Shown here: in pieces, positions 1-7,043 of the stretch
Position numbering within the stretch: the first letter of the stretch is position 1
Layout: each line of letters begins with the position of its first letter
Assembly: GCA_020024325.1 (NCBI GenBank)
Contig: JAHHTY010000062.1
Coordinates: 1-10,414 of the forward strand
Direction of reading: 5' to 3'
From: Negativibacillus sp.
GTDB lineage: Bacteria > Bacillota > Clostridia > Oscillospirales > Ruminococcaceae
DNA: 10,414 nucleotides
Made by a program: the position numbers and the translations under genes
The notes under the pieces: generated by a model
Told to the model about the DNA's origin: nothing
Seen by the model: the letters and a program-made list of their open reading frames with translations, nothing else
The model's database searches: none

Positions 1-2620
1 TTACGGTGTATTTAACTTCTTGTCCATTATGATTTTTAGGAAGGTTATCCCAAGTATATTCCCAACGACCAAATTGTGATAATTTGACAGCAGGTCCTAC
101 CTTTGATGTATCATTTGCATATAACTGTACTGTTATCCAACGCGGTCTAAGACCATCAACGTCATTTTCATCATCCCAGATTTTTTTAACCGTCTTGCTA
201 ATGTATTCATTAGTATGAACATTAGTAATTGTAAAGTTTCCGTCAGCATCAGTATCTACTACTGACTGATAACCTTCCGGAATATTGATTTCCTGAACAG
301 TGTACAAAATTTCCTTGTCTTCATCATACTTATTTAAATCTTTCCATACATATGTCCAATTATTTGCTTGATTCAATGTGACCGGTTTTTCGATTTCCCA
401 GCCATCAGCATACAGCTGAACCTGGACTGATTCGGGTCGTATATTGTCAGCGTTTTCGTTATCGTCCCAGACTTTTTTAACTTCTTTTTGTGTTTTGCGC
501 ACATTCAAAAAAGAAACCATAATAACCCTGTTATGCCGGATAACACCTTCGTCTCTTACCGGGTAAATTTTGAAATCGTCTTTTAGCGAATCGTCTTCAA
601 CTACCTTATACGCTACATCAACCGGAAGGTGGTCAGCCCTTTTTGTTTCACCATCTTTTAATTTAAAGTGTGCTTCACCATCACGAAACTCTAAATCTCC
701 ATGTGTACCATCAATGTTCTCATCTTCCAGTTTCAGCGTGAAATCAAACTCTTTTTCTTTATCTGATTGGTCCCCCTCCACTTCTTTCATAATTTCGAGA
801 CTGCCTTCTTTTGCCGATGCAACGTAAGGATTAAGGATGATTTGTTCCGTATCCATAATTGCACCCACCATGTTTTGGAATTTCTTCCCATCATATTGAA
901 TATCTCCCAACGGATGGTATTGTTTTAGTGTTTGAAGCCAGTCAATGTTTGCAATAATTTTGAAAGATGTACCATAAAGTGGATTATGGTCAGAAACTAA
1001 CTCATATTCCTCATTACCATAAACATAGGTAAGATTATCACACAAAGCCTTAATTCCTGATGGTAAATTCAGGTAGTACACTCCGTTGTAGTTTTCCGGT
1101 TCCACAATCTTTACTTTTCCACTGTGCCACATTCCATCGCTATCATCATATGCGAATGTCAAATCACCCTCAAGTTTAATGTTTTCTGCTTTAGGTCTCT
1201 CTTTAAGCAGGTCACCGTGTTCCGAATATTGCAGTAAAATTTTTCCCAGTGGGTAAGCCTCTATACTTGAAATATTATTATCCTCAATCCCATAGTCATA
1301 AAGCAACTTCCAAACTGCCATCTGAGTATTATCATAGGCTTGTTTTTCGGTCACAAAGTATGAATTGGAATACATCTGAGCAAAAGCAACCAGAGGTCCA
1401 TCTGCATGATCATAGGTTAAGCAAAAAGCAGCTTTATAGAATGGCATAGAGGTAATATCATTATAAGTTAAACCGCCTGGGGTAGAGCCATCTGGATGAA
1501 GGTCTGCAACTTGTCCCAAAAATTCACGAATAGTATCTAAATGATCTTTAGCACGTTCGTCTCCTTGTTTAGTTTCTAAATCATCTAGCGAAAACTGGTG
1601 ATGCATCAGTTTTGGGAAATCGGATTGCAACTGCGGCGGAACAACCAGCATTGAATTAAATTCTTCTTTTGTAGGGATATGCAGTTCTCCGTCCGCAACA
1701 ATTTTATATAACCGCTCGCCATTGTAAGGGTATCCGGCAAACAGTAATTTTTCCATCCTCCCTATAAATTGCTTATATTCTTCCGCAGAAGAAAAATTTT
1801 CTTCTTTTAAATATCCCTCTCCATAATTTGGAACTTGTGGAATATTTTCCGTTTTGTGCGGCCAGTTAAGCTCGTTATTCATACAATATAAAATGATCTG
1901 TTTTTGAAATTCCGGGTCATTGATACTATGCAGACCATCTTTAAAGATGATTTCATAACCTTTATCTCTTTGGTAGTTAATACCTGATACACTAACAATC
2001 TTTCTATCAGCAGTGTACTGTTCTGACGGTTTATTTTCTTCATTTAACTGTTGTTCGGGTGGTGTCGGCAAACTATCCCCAGAAGTATTTTCTTGTTGTT
2101 GTGGAATATTTTCTGTTTTTGATTCATTTTCCCCATTATTTTTATCTTGCTCAAATGGTGCGATCGCACCATTTGAAACATCCGCAGATATTTCTTCTGT
2201 TTTAGAATCTATTTTTCCCTGTTCTATTTCCGATTTCAATGATTGGTCATCATTGCTATTTTGCTGCGGTAGGTTTAAACTATCATTCTGTACATTTGTT
2301 GCTGAATAATGGACCTGATACTCAGTTCCTGCTTTTCCTATTTTTAAAATGTTAGAACCATCATATTGATAAGTCGGATCATTCTTACAGGTTACATTCA
2401 AAATCGTTACCTGCATTTTTTCGCCTTTTAAATTTGTTGCAGCAACATCTTTCAATAAATCAAATTCTTCGCTTTCTACGACTTCAATATCTTCTGTGCC
2501 TGTAAAACCTACATTCTCAGCACGAGCCGGAACGTTTGGCACGAAAGAAAATAAGGTCGATAAAACTAATATCATCGAAAGCACTACATAAATTTTTTGT
2601 TGTGATTTACTTTTCTTCAT
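1..2620 (-). CDS. Secreted thioester-domain / Cna-B surface adhesin, 3' end outside window
   Basis: The frame is open from the start to the left edge (873 codons, no stop), so the C-terminus and any LPXTG sorting signal lie outside. Residues 1-34 form a signal peptide: lysine-rich start, hydrophobic core about 11-30, likely cleavage after A-R-A at 34. Residues 112-205 are a Q/E/N/S-rich linker. Residues about 208-480 look like a thioester domain: the Cys of Y-C-M-N is residue 246 and the Gln of T-Q-M-A-V-W is residue 433, the pair known in this family to form an internal thioester that binds host surfaces covalently. Residues 606-708 resemble a pilin-type isopeptide domain (likely Lys612, Glu675, Asn706). 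Residues 711-804 are a Cna-B domain (Lys716, Glu777, Asn800), and a second Cna-B starts at 805 and is cut by the edge. Expected role: cell-wall-anchored adhesin. I chose the ATG at 2620 (M-K-K-S-K, with AAGGGA upstream); an in-frame ATG at 2644 is also possible and is preceded by a TGA two codons before it. Confidence 0.93.
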   Translation of the reverse strand, partial: MKKSKSQQKIYVVLSMILVLSTLFSFVPNVPARAENVGFTGTEDIEVVESEEFDLLKDVAATNLKGEKMQVTILNVTCKNDPTYQYDGSNILKIGKAGTEYQVHYSATNVQNDSLNLPQQNSNDDQSLKSEIEQGKIDSKTEEISADVSNGAIAPFEQDKNNGENESKTENIPQQQENTSGDSLPTPPEQQLNEENKPSEQYTADRKIVSVSGINYQRDKGYEIIFKDGLHSINDPEFQKQIILYCMNNELNWPHKTENIPQVPNYGEGYLKEENFSSAEEYKQFIGRMEKLLFAGYPYNGERLYKIVADGELHIPTKEEFNSMLVVPPQLQSDFPKLMHHQFSLDDLETKQGDERAKDHLDTIREFLGQVADLHPDGSTPGGLTYNDITSMPFYKAAFCLTYDHADGPLVAFAQMYSNSYFVTEKQAYDNTQMAVWKLLYDYGIEDNNISSIEAYPLGKILLQYSEHGDLLKERPKAENIKLEGDLTFAYDDSDGMWHSGKVKIVEPENYNGVYYLNLPSGIKALCDNLTYVYGNEEYELVSDHNPLYGTSFKIIANIDWLQTLKQYHPLGDIQYDGKKFQNMVGAIMDTEQIILNPYVASAKEGSLEIMKEVEGDQSDKEKEFDFTLKLEDENIDGTHGDLEFRDGEAHFKLKDGETKRADHLPVDVAYKVVEDDSLKDDFKIYPVRDEGVIRHNRVIMVSFLNVRKTQKEVKKVWDDNENADNIRPESVQVQLYADGWEIEKPVTLNQANNWTYVWKDLNKYDEDKEILYTVQEINIPEGYQSVVDTDADGNFTITNVHTNEYISKTVKKIWDDENDVDGLRPRWITVQLYANDTSKVGPAVKLSQFGRWEYTWDNLPKNHNGQEVKYTV
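2151..2176. repeat. Perfect 26-bp palindrome inside the adhesin gene
   Basis: The half-site TCAAATGGTGCGA (2151-2163) is followed directly by its exact reverse complement, giving 13 matching base pairs with no mismatch and a GCGATCGC centre. It lies in the low-complexity linker of the adhesin and encodes S-N-G-A-I-A-P-F plus part of the next Glu (residues 149-157). In RNA it would form an 11-bp stem with a GAUC loop. No U-run follows on either strand, so it is not a terminator. Its function is unknown; a recombination, protein-binding or mobile-repeat site are possibilities only. Confidence 0.9.
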
Positions 2621-2658
2621 TTTGTCTTTCCCTTTAGATGCCATTTGTCAATTCTTTC

Positions 2659-2730
2659 CTATAAATAGTAAAATGAATTAGTGGTTATCGGGATTCCTCC
2701 TTTTTTAATCTTAATCAAGCAGTATACCAT
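2659..2730 (-). other. Possible 23-codon leader ORF in the adhesin mRNA
   Basis: An ATG at 2730 opens 23 codons (M-V-Y-C-L-I-K-I-K-K, then G-G-I-P-I-T-T-N-S-F-Y-Y-L), ending at TAG 2661-2659. This is 14 bases before the upstream adhesin ATG (2644) and 38 bases before the preferred one (2620). Its own ribosome binding site is weak (CGGA). It lies wholly within the inferred leader transcript. It could be a regulatory leader peptide, but an open frame this short is common by chance. Confidence 0.2.
2696..2701 (-). promoter_or_regulatory. Consensus Shine-Dalgarno without an obvious start codon
   Basis: AGGAGG in the adhesin leader lies about 50 bases upstream of the nearest adhesin start, too far to serve it. 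No ATG, GTG or TTG lies at a suitable distance. The triplet seven bases downstream is ATA (2688-2686), in frame with the TAG at 2661-2659. It may be a standby or regulatory ribosome site, or the remnant of a lost start. Confidence 0.4.
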
Positions 2731-2759
2731 CAGTCCGGTTTTACCGCTATAATAATAAC

Positions 2760-2788
2760 ATTCTATATTCTTTGATAATGCTTGTCAA
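2760..2788 (-). promoter_or_regulatory. Sigma-A promoter of the adhesin gene
   Basis: TTGACA (2788-2783, perfect -35), a 17-base spacer, then TAGAAT (2765-2760, five of six matches to TATAAT). Transcription would start near 2753, giving a leader of about 110-130 bases. It is among the best promoter matches in the window and suggests the adhesin is transcribed separately from the genes to its right. Confidence 0.8.
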
Positions 2789-2905
2789 CATATTTTCTTT
2801 TAAATTAGTTGCTATTTTTACAAAAATCTAAATTTATAAAATGTCTTGATTTAAAAATAATTACTCATCTTGATTACTAAAAAACAAACTCTTCCAAGAC
2901 AAAAC

Positions 2906-2949
2906 AAAGGGACTTGTCACCTGCTTTTTCACAGATAACAAGCCCCTTT
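2906..2949 (-). terminator. Rho-independent terminator after the 143-aa gene
   Basis: An 18-position inverted repeat (2906-2923 with 2932-2949) surrounds an 8-base loop. Three positions mismatch on the plus strand but become G-U wobbles in minus-strand RNA, so the full stem forms only in that direction. The stem is followed by UUUGUUUUGU. It lies about 70 bases beyond the stop of the 143-aa gene and insulates the adhesin promoter. Confidence 0.85.
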
Positions 2950-3018
2950 TATAGGTCAAGATTTTTGTTTCAAAAAGTTTATATACTATTTTGGGATCGG
3001 TTCATTTTTCAAATATCC

Positions 3019-3450
3019 CTATCTTACTGCATATTTTCCTTTGATTGTCAGAACTGCAAGACCTTTTTTTACGAAAGAATAATCAAAGAGATAACCTTCT
3101 CTTTTGCCTCCCTCTTTAACCAGCTCTTCCAACTGATGATAAATGTCACTATGGTGATACAGCTGATAATCTCCTTTTACAAAGGTTTTTAAGTTGTAAC
3201 ACAACACTATCAATTCTTTTTGTTCCAAAGACTTTAACAATGTAGCTCTTGCCTTCACCGATTCCATTGTTTCATGTTCATCTGTCAAATGGACAGCATC
3301 CAAAGCAGTGCTGACAAGATCTTCCTCTTTAGAGCTTCTCAGCTCAAAGCGACAAATCGGATAACGTCTTTCATTTTTTATCTGTGTTAAAAGAGCCTTT
3401 TCCTCTTCTGTAATTTGTGGTGAAACTGTATTTTTAACTACAACACTCAT
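3019..3450 (-). CDS. Hypothetical protein, 143 aa, unrecognised
   Basis: I do not recognise this family. The protein has 143 residues, is soluble and charged (Lys/Glu-rich), and has no signal peptide or membrane helix. Predicted character: helical regions at about 14-28 (E-E-E-K-A-L-L-T-Q-I-K) and 60-80, and a C-terminal end with alternating hydrophobic residues (K-K-G-L-A-V-L-T-I-K-G-K). That end faintly recalls the last strands of a winged helix, but this is not enough to call a DNA-binding protein. The ATG at 3450 is well supported by AGGAGG at 3464-3459 with 8 bases spacing. The gene lies 175 bp downstream of the permease gene and has its own promoter (3543-3571) and terminator (2906-2949). 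It could be an independent unit, or partly co-transcribed with the transporter, since no terminator is visible after the permease gene. Confidence 0.8.
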   Translation of the reverse strand: MSVVVKNTVSPQITEEEKALLTQIKNERRYPICRFELRSSKEEDLVSTALDAVHLTDEHETMESVKARATLLKSLEQKELIVLCYNLKTFVKGDYQLYHHSDIYHQLEELVKEGGKREGYLFDYSFVKKGLAVLTIKGKYAVR

Positions 3451-3516
3451 TGCAAATTCCTCCTGATATTTTATCGTGATAATCTTCTCTTTTAAAGTTC
3501 TAACATTGATTCTTAG

Positions 3517-3535
3517 GTAAGAGGAAGTTTCTTAC
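3517..3535 (-). promoter_or_regulatory. Inverted repeat at the predicted mRNA 5' end of the 143-aa gene
   Basis: GTAAGA and TCTTAC flank 7 bases. The repeat begins at, or one base after, the predicted transcription start (about 3536) of the promoter at 3543-3571. It could be a 5'-terminal stabilising hairpin or an operator. The stem is only six pairs long, so chance is possible. Confidence 0.35.
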
Positions 3536-3542
3536 ACAAAAC

Positions 3543-3571
3543 ATCATAGCATAAATGAGGAAATTTCTCAA
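3543..3571 (-). promoter_or_regulatory. Sigma-A promoter of the 143-aa gene
   Basis: TTGAGA (3571-3566, five of six), a 17-base spacer and TATGAT (3548-3543, five of six). The predicted start is near 3536, giving an 86-base leader to the ATG at 3450. It lies in the gap after the permease gene, so the 143-aa gene need not rely on read-through from the transporter operon. Confidence 0.7.
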
Positions 3572-3625
3572 GGATTGCGGATACGGAAAAAGGTTCATCA
3601 TTGCAGAAGCGGGAATTATTTTAGC

Positions 3626-6298
3626 TTATTCTGAATCACGCAATCGTTCCACAATGGTGTATTTTGCAATCACCTGATAGGTCAGCAGTGGAATTACAAC
3701 GCCTAACAACACAAAAATCGGGGTAATAATGATAATCGGCAGGATTGTAAACTGATAGCTAAAGAACCAGAACACACTGTTCAGCGTTTGTTGGAGAATT
3801 GGCCCCGTCAACAAAGCGAGCAATAACGATACTGTGATTGCCGCAATGGTATACAGAATTCCTTCACACATTAACATCCGTTTCAATTGCTTACCTGTCA
3901 TTCCAATGGATTGCAGAACTGCAAACTCTCTCTTTCTTGTAATGATACCTGTCAAAACAGTATTAACAAAGTTCAGCACGCCCACAATGCCCACAATCAG
4001 ACTTAAAGCTCCGCCCATTGCGAGAAACATAGAACGTAATCCTTCAAATTCTCCTATATAATCTTGTTTTGATTCATAATCATAACTTGTTTCAATACGT
4101 GTTGTGTATTCTTCTAAAAAGTCTTTCATCTTTTCGTCAGTCGTTTGGTCATTCATATTAAACAGATAGGTCATAATATCGGAAGTCTGACTATCTCTTT
4201 GAAATGCAGCTGCACTCATCACATACTGGTCAGAGCCATAATAGCGATAACCCTCGTTATGCGGTACTACAAGTGTTGCCGCTATTTCATAGGTAATATC
4301 CCGATATTTTGTTGCTTTGATGGTGTAGTCCATATCCCATCGTATTTTTTCCTTTGGGATAATTTCTCCCTTTGAGTTATAATACTCAAACTCCTCGACA
4401 TAACGCAGTGTTACTTTATCGCCCACCTCTGCCCAATGGCTTTCAGGCTCAAGAACTCCATAATCATCGTTTACATAAACTGCAGCAATATATTTTCCGC
4501 TTGGATCGTTCAATTTAGAAATATCTCCGTCTACCAACTGAGTTAAACTCAATGGAAATTCTTCCATTCCATAGATATTCGTATGAACCGCTATCATGCC
4601 TTGCGCATTTTTTTCTTTTCCCTCTATTTCTTTATCCAGTATCTGTGCTGGAGTATGTGTCAACTGAGAGTTTCTATAATATTCTTTTGGAGTAAAAGCT
4701 TCAATAAGAGAAGTTTGCCCGTAAATGCGTCCGGATTCTTTGACTCCTCCTTGTGCTTCTATCTCGGAAATTATATCTTCTTTGACCGCCTGCTCCGAAT
4801 CTCGAAATATTCTTCCTGTCTGAAAGTAATCGGCATGACCTACAATAAAATCACTGACCACCTTTTTTCCCAAATATTTGTTCATATCAAATCCGTTTAC
4901 AAATGTTACGGTTAAATTCATCAACACAACCGCCAAAGATAGAGATATTACCACAAGCATTGTTTTTTTTCGGTTACGGCCAAGGTTTGCCCAAGCCATC
5001 CAAAAAAGTGAGCATCCCTTTTCCCCTGACCTTTTCACAATCTTTCTCTTATTAAAATCTTTTCCTTCAGTATAACGAATTGCTTCTATCGGAGAAACTT
5101 TTGCTGCCACTTTACCCGGTTTTAGACAGGATATAAACACTGTGACCAGTGAAAAGACAGCCGCCCCAATAAAAATCCACGGATTTGTGCTGATATGCGT
5201 TACTTTATAGGATAGATTTTTCATAACGACGGGTGTCAGGAATTTTCCGATAAAAAATCCCATCAGCAAGCCAACGGGGATACCAAGTAAAGATAAGCTC
5301 ATTGCCTGACGAACAACAATCTTTTTAAGCTGTTTTCCTGTTGTACCTATTGTTTTAAGCAAACCATAAAAACGTATATCATTGGTAACGGAAATTTGGA
5401 ACACATTATAGATGATTAGATAACCTGTAAAAATAATGAGTATCAGCAAAACAATAATACCCATCATTGTTGTTGGGTCAGCTTTTTGGCTGAACTGTGC
5501 GCCGGAATATCCCCAGTTTACACCTGTTGAAATATAATTTTCCGCATCCGGCTCTTCTCCTTGATAACCATGATTCTGTAAAACTGCATCTACATCTTTT
5601 CTAATATGCAGTGCATTGGAAAACTTTGCATCCAGACTCCATTTTCCCGTCATATCACGAATGTCTGTTGGTTTATAATCTTTTAAAACTTCATCGGCAT
5701 AACTGCGTGGTACAAGTACATTACTTGCCACCACCGCTTCATCATATTCCCACCATCCCGAAAGTACAAATGTTTCGGTGACAGAAGTCATCTTGTCTGT
5801 TCCCTGTCCCAACTGATAGGTAATGGTAAATTCGTTGCCCACCTTTGGCTCCACTCCCAAAAGAGCAAGCACGCGAGTATCGGCTGCCGCCTGATTTGTT
5901 CCTTCCTCTGGCAGACTACCCTCTTTTGGTACACAAAAATAATGTTTTGCAAGCTTTGGCTCTATATAGCTTACTTCGACATGAGCCTTTAAAAAAGGAG
6001 CCTCGGAAGGCATTCCCAAAATGCGTCTTGCTCCGCTCTCCTTCATAAGTGGATCATCCCGAAGTTCTTGAACTTGCTGTTCAGTCAAATTTTTAAAGCT
6101 TGCATGCATATCTCCGCCTGCCATGCGAAAGTTCTGTTGTTGAAAAGAATAATTGATTGAAGATGTTATGGTAAACAATGCTGCAAACAAAACAGTCGTT
6201 AATGCAATCGCCAATATTGCAATTACATTTCGCACCTTTGCAGATTTCAAACTCTTTTTTGAAAGATTCTTAATACATTTTTTATTAGAAACATTCAT
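3626..6298 (-). CDS. FtsX-type ABC transporter permease, two extracytoplasmic domains
   Basis: Integral membrane subunit of the ABC transporter whose ATPase is encoded just upstream. Eight likely helices, at about residues 24-46, 278-300, 332-352, 373-392, 445-468, 758-782, 812-832 and 850-874, make two copies of a 4-helix FtsX/MacB-type unit. Each unit has a large extracytoplasmic domain after its first helix (about 47-277 and 469-757). The two conserved cytoplasmic segments after the second helix of each unit match each other: K-T-I-G-T-T-G-K-Q-L-K-K near 315-326 and Q-S-I-G-M-T-G-K-Q-L-K-R near 796-807. Relatives move or sense peptides, antibiotics or lipids rather than small solutes; substrate unknown. 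The layout differs from BceB, which has ten helices and one large loop. Start: ATG 6298 with AGGAGG at 6311-6306, overlapping the ATPase stop codon, 12 bases between the genes, so translation is probably coupled. No terminator is visible downstream. Confidence 0.92.
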   Translation of the reverse strand: MNVSNKKCIKNLSKKSLKSAKVRNVIAILAIALTTVLFAALFTITSSINYSFQQQNFRMAGGDMHASFKNLTEQQVQELRDDPLMKESGARRILGMPSEAPFLKAHVEVSYIEPKLAKHYFCVPKEGSLPEEGTNQAAADTRVLALLGVEPKVGNEFTITYQLGQGTDKMTSVTETFVLSGWWEYDEAVVASNVLVPRSYADEVLKDYKPTDIRDMTGKWSLDAKFSNALHIRKDVDAVLQNHGYQGEEPDAENYISTGVNWGYSGAQFSQKADPTTMMGIIVLLILIIFTGYLIIYNVFQISVTNDIRFYGLLKTIGTTGKQLKKIVVRQAMSLSLLGIPVGLLMGFFIGKFLTPVVMKNLSYKVTHISTNPWIFIGAAVFSLVTVFISCLKPGKVAAKVSPIEAIRYTEGKDFNKRKIVKRSGEKGCSLFWMAWANLGRNRKKTMLVVISLSLAVVLMNLTVTFVNGFDMNKYLGKKVVSDFIVGHADYFQTGRIFRDSEQAVKEDIISEIEAQGGVKESGRIYGQTSLIEAFTPKEYYRNSQLTHTPAQILDKEIEGKEKNAQGMIAVHTNIYGMEEFPLSLTQLVDGDISKLNDPSGKYIAAVYVNDDYGVLEPESHWAEVGDKVTLRYVEEFEYYNSKGEIIPKEKIRWDMDYTIKATKYRDITYEIAATLVVPHNEGYRYYGSDQYVMSAAAFQRDSQTSDIMTYLFNMNDQTTDEKMKDFLEEYTTRIETSYDYESKQDYIGEFEGLRSMFLAMGGALSLIVGIVGVLNFVNTVLTGIITRKREFAVLQSIGMTGKQLKRMLMCEGILYTIAAITVSLLLALLTGPILQQTLNSVFWFFSYQFTILPIIIITPIFVLLGVVIPLLTYQVIAKYTIVERLRDSE

Positions 6299-6310
6299 TG
6301 TGACTCCTCC

Positions 6311-6979
6311 TTAACGAGTAACGATTTTCCCGTCTTCGATGCGAATGATTCTGTCTGCCATCTGTGCAATCTCTTCGTTGTGGGTAATCATTACCATTGT
6401 CTGGGAGAATTTCTGTCCTGTCACCTTCATCAAGCTTAAAACGTCCTGACTTGTCTTTGAGTCAAGGTTTCCTGTCGGCTCATCTGCCAGCAAAATAGCC
6501 GGTTTTGTTGCCAAAGCACGGGCAATGGCAACTCTCTGCTGCTGTCCGCCGGAAAGTTGACTTGGCAGATTTTGCAATTTACTTTCCAGCCCCAATACTT
6601 TGATAACCTGATTGATATACTCCTCGTCTACCTTTGAGCCATCCAACTGAATTGGCAAAACAATATTTTCATAAACCGAAAGCACCGGAACCAAGTTGTA
6701 AGATTGAAAGACAAACCCTATCTTTCTTCTGCGAAAAATTGTCAATTCCTCATCTTTCATCGAGGACAATTCTTTTCCGTCCACAATTACATTGCCCGAT
6801 GTCGGATGGTCCAATCCCCCCAGCATATGCAGCAAAGTTGATTTACCCGAACCGGAAGTTCCGATAATAGCAACAAACTCCCCGTTTTCCACCTTTAAAT
6901 CAATACCATCCAAAGCCTTTACCTGTGTTTGATCTGCTCCATAATATTTTTTCAAATCCTTTGTTTGTAAAATCGTCAT
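6311..6979 (-). CDS. ABC transporter ATP-binding protein, MacB/LolD/Bce type
   Basis: The 222-residue ATPase powers the FtsX-type permease encoded next. All nucleotide-binding motifs are intact: Walker A G-T-S-G-S-G-K-S-T (40-48), Q-loop Gln92 in V-F-Q-S-Y-N-L, signature L-S-G-G-Q-Q-Q-R (142-149), Walker B I-L-L-A-D-E-P (162-168, catalytic Glu167), D-loop near 173 and H-loop His200. The length and the L-A-D-E-P-T-G-N-L-D stretch are typical of the family that includes MacB, LolD and BceA. I start at ATG 6979 (M-T-I-L-Q-T-K), which has GGAG 8 bases upstream. The frame extends to an ATG at 7042, but those 21 extra codons cover the intergenic hairpin and promoter and do not look like family sequence. 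It lies about 118 bp after the kinase gene, with a candidate regulated promoter between, and is probably co-expressed with the permease. Confidence 0.95.
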   Translation of the reverse strand: MTILQTKDLKKYYGADQTQVKALDGIDLKVENGEFVAIIGTSGSGKSTLLHMLGGLDHPTSGNVIVDGKELSSMKDEELTIFRRRKIGFVFQSYNLVPVLSVYENIVLPIQLDGSKVDEEYINQVIKVLGLESKLQNLPSQLSGGQQQRVAIARALATKPAILLADEPTGNLDSKTSQDVLSLMKVTGQKFSQTMVMITHNEEIAQMADRIIRIEDGKIVTR

Positions 6980-7002
6980 CAATCTCGCTCCTTTACATAT
7001 AA

Positions 7003-7035
7003 AATGGGCATTGCCCTTCTTTGACAATACCCATT
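7003..7035 (-). terminator. Intercistronic hairpin between kinase and ABC genes
   Basis: AATGGGTATTG (7035-7025) pairs with CAATGCCCATT (7013-7003). The stem is 11 pairs, one of them a U-G wobble present only in minus-strand RNA, with an 11-base loop and then UUAUAU. It could be a weak terminator or attenuator for transcripts leaving the kinase gene. Its 5' arm overlaps the candidate -10 element at 7033-7041, so a transcript starting near 7026 would lack that arm and escape the hairpin. The U-run is imperfect, so termination would be incomplete. Confidence 0.5.
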
Positions 7036-7041
7036 CTATCA
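7033..7041 (-). promoter_or_regulatory. Candidate extended -10 promoter of the ABC genes
   Basis: TGATAGAAT fits the extended -10 form TGn-TAnAAT. No good -35 hexamer lies 16-18 bases upstream. Instead the tandem direct repeat 7044-7065 occupies that region, as at activator-dependent promoters. The predicted start is near 7026, with a leader of about 47 bases to the ATPase ATG. An alternative, TTGTCA (7027-7022) with TTATAT after 19 bases, is weaker. Confidence 0.5.
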
Positions 7042-7043
7042 AA

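Larger units (their letters stand above)
2621..3018. other. AT-rich intergenic region between the adhesin and the 143-aa gene
   Basis: From right to left this stretch holds the terminator of the 143-aa gene (2906-2949), about 115 bp of very AT-rich DNA with no recognisable signal (2789-2905), the adhesin promoter (2760-2788), and a roughly 130-base untranslated leader. The leader contains a small hairpin (CGGT/ACCG, 2736-2746), a possible 23-codon ORF and an unused Shine-Dalgarno sequence. I see no known riboswitch core in the leader. Confidence 0.7.

Noticed and set aside
6257..6271. A 15-bp identity (TTTTGAAAGATTCTT) between the permease 5' end and 7078-7092
   Set aside because: One copy is coding (K-N-L-S-K-K region) and the other lies just after the kinase gene; a 15-bp A/T-rich match can be chance and no third copy was seen.
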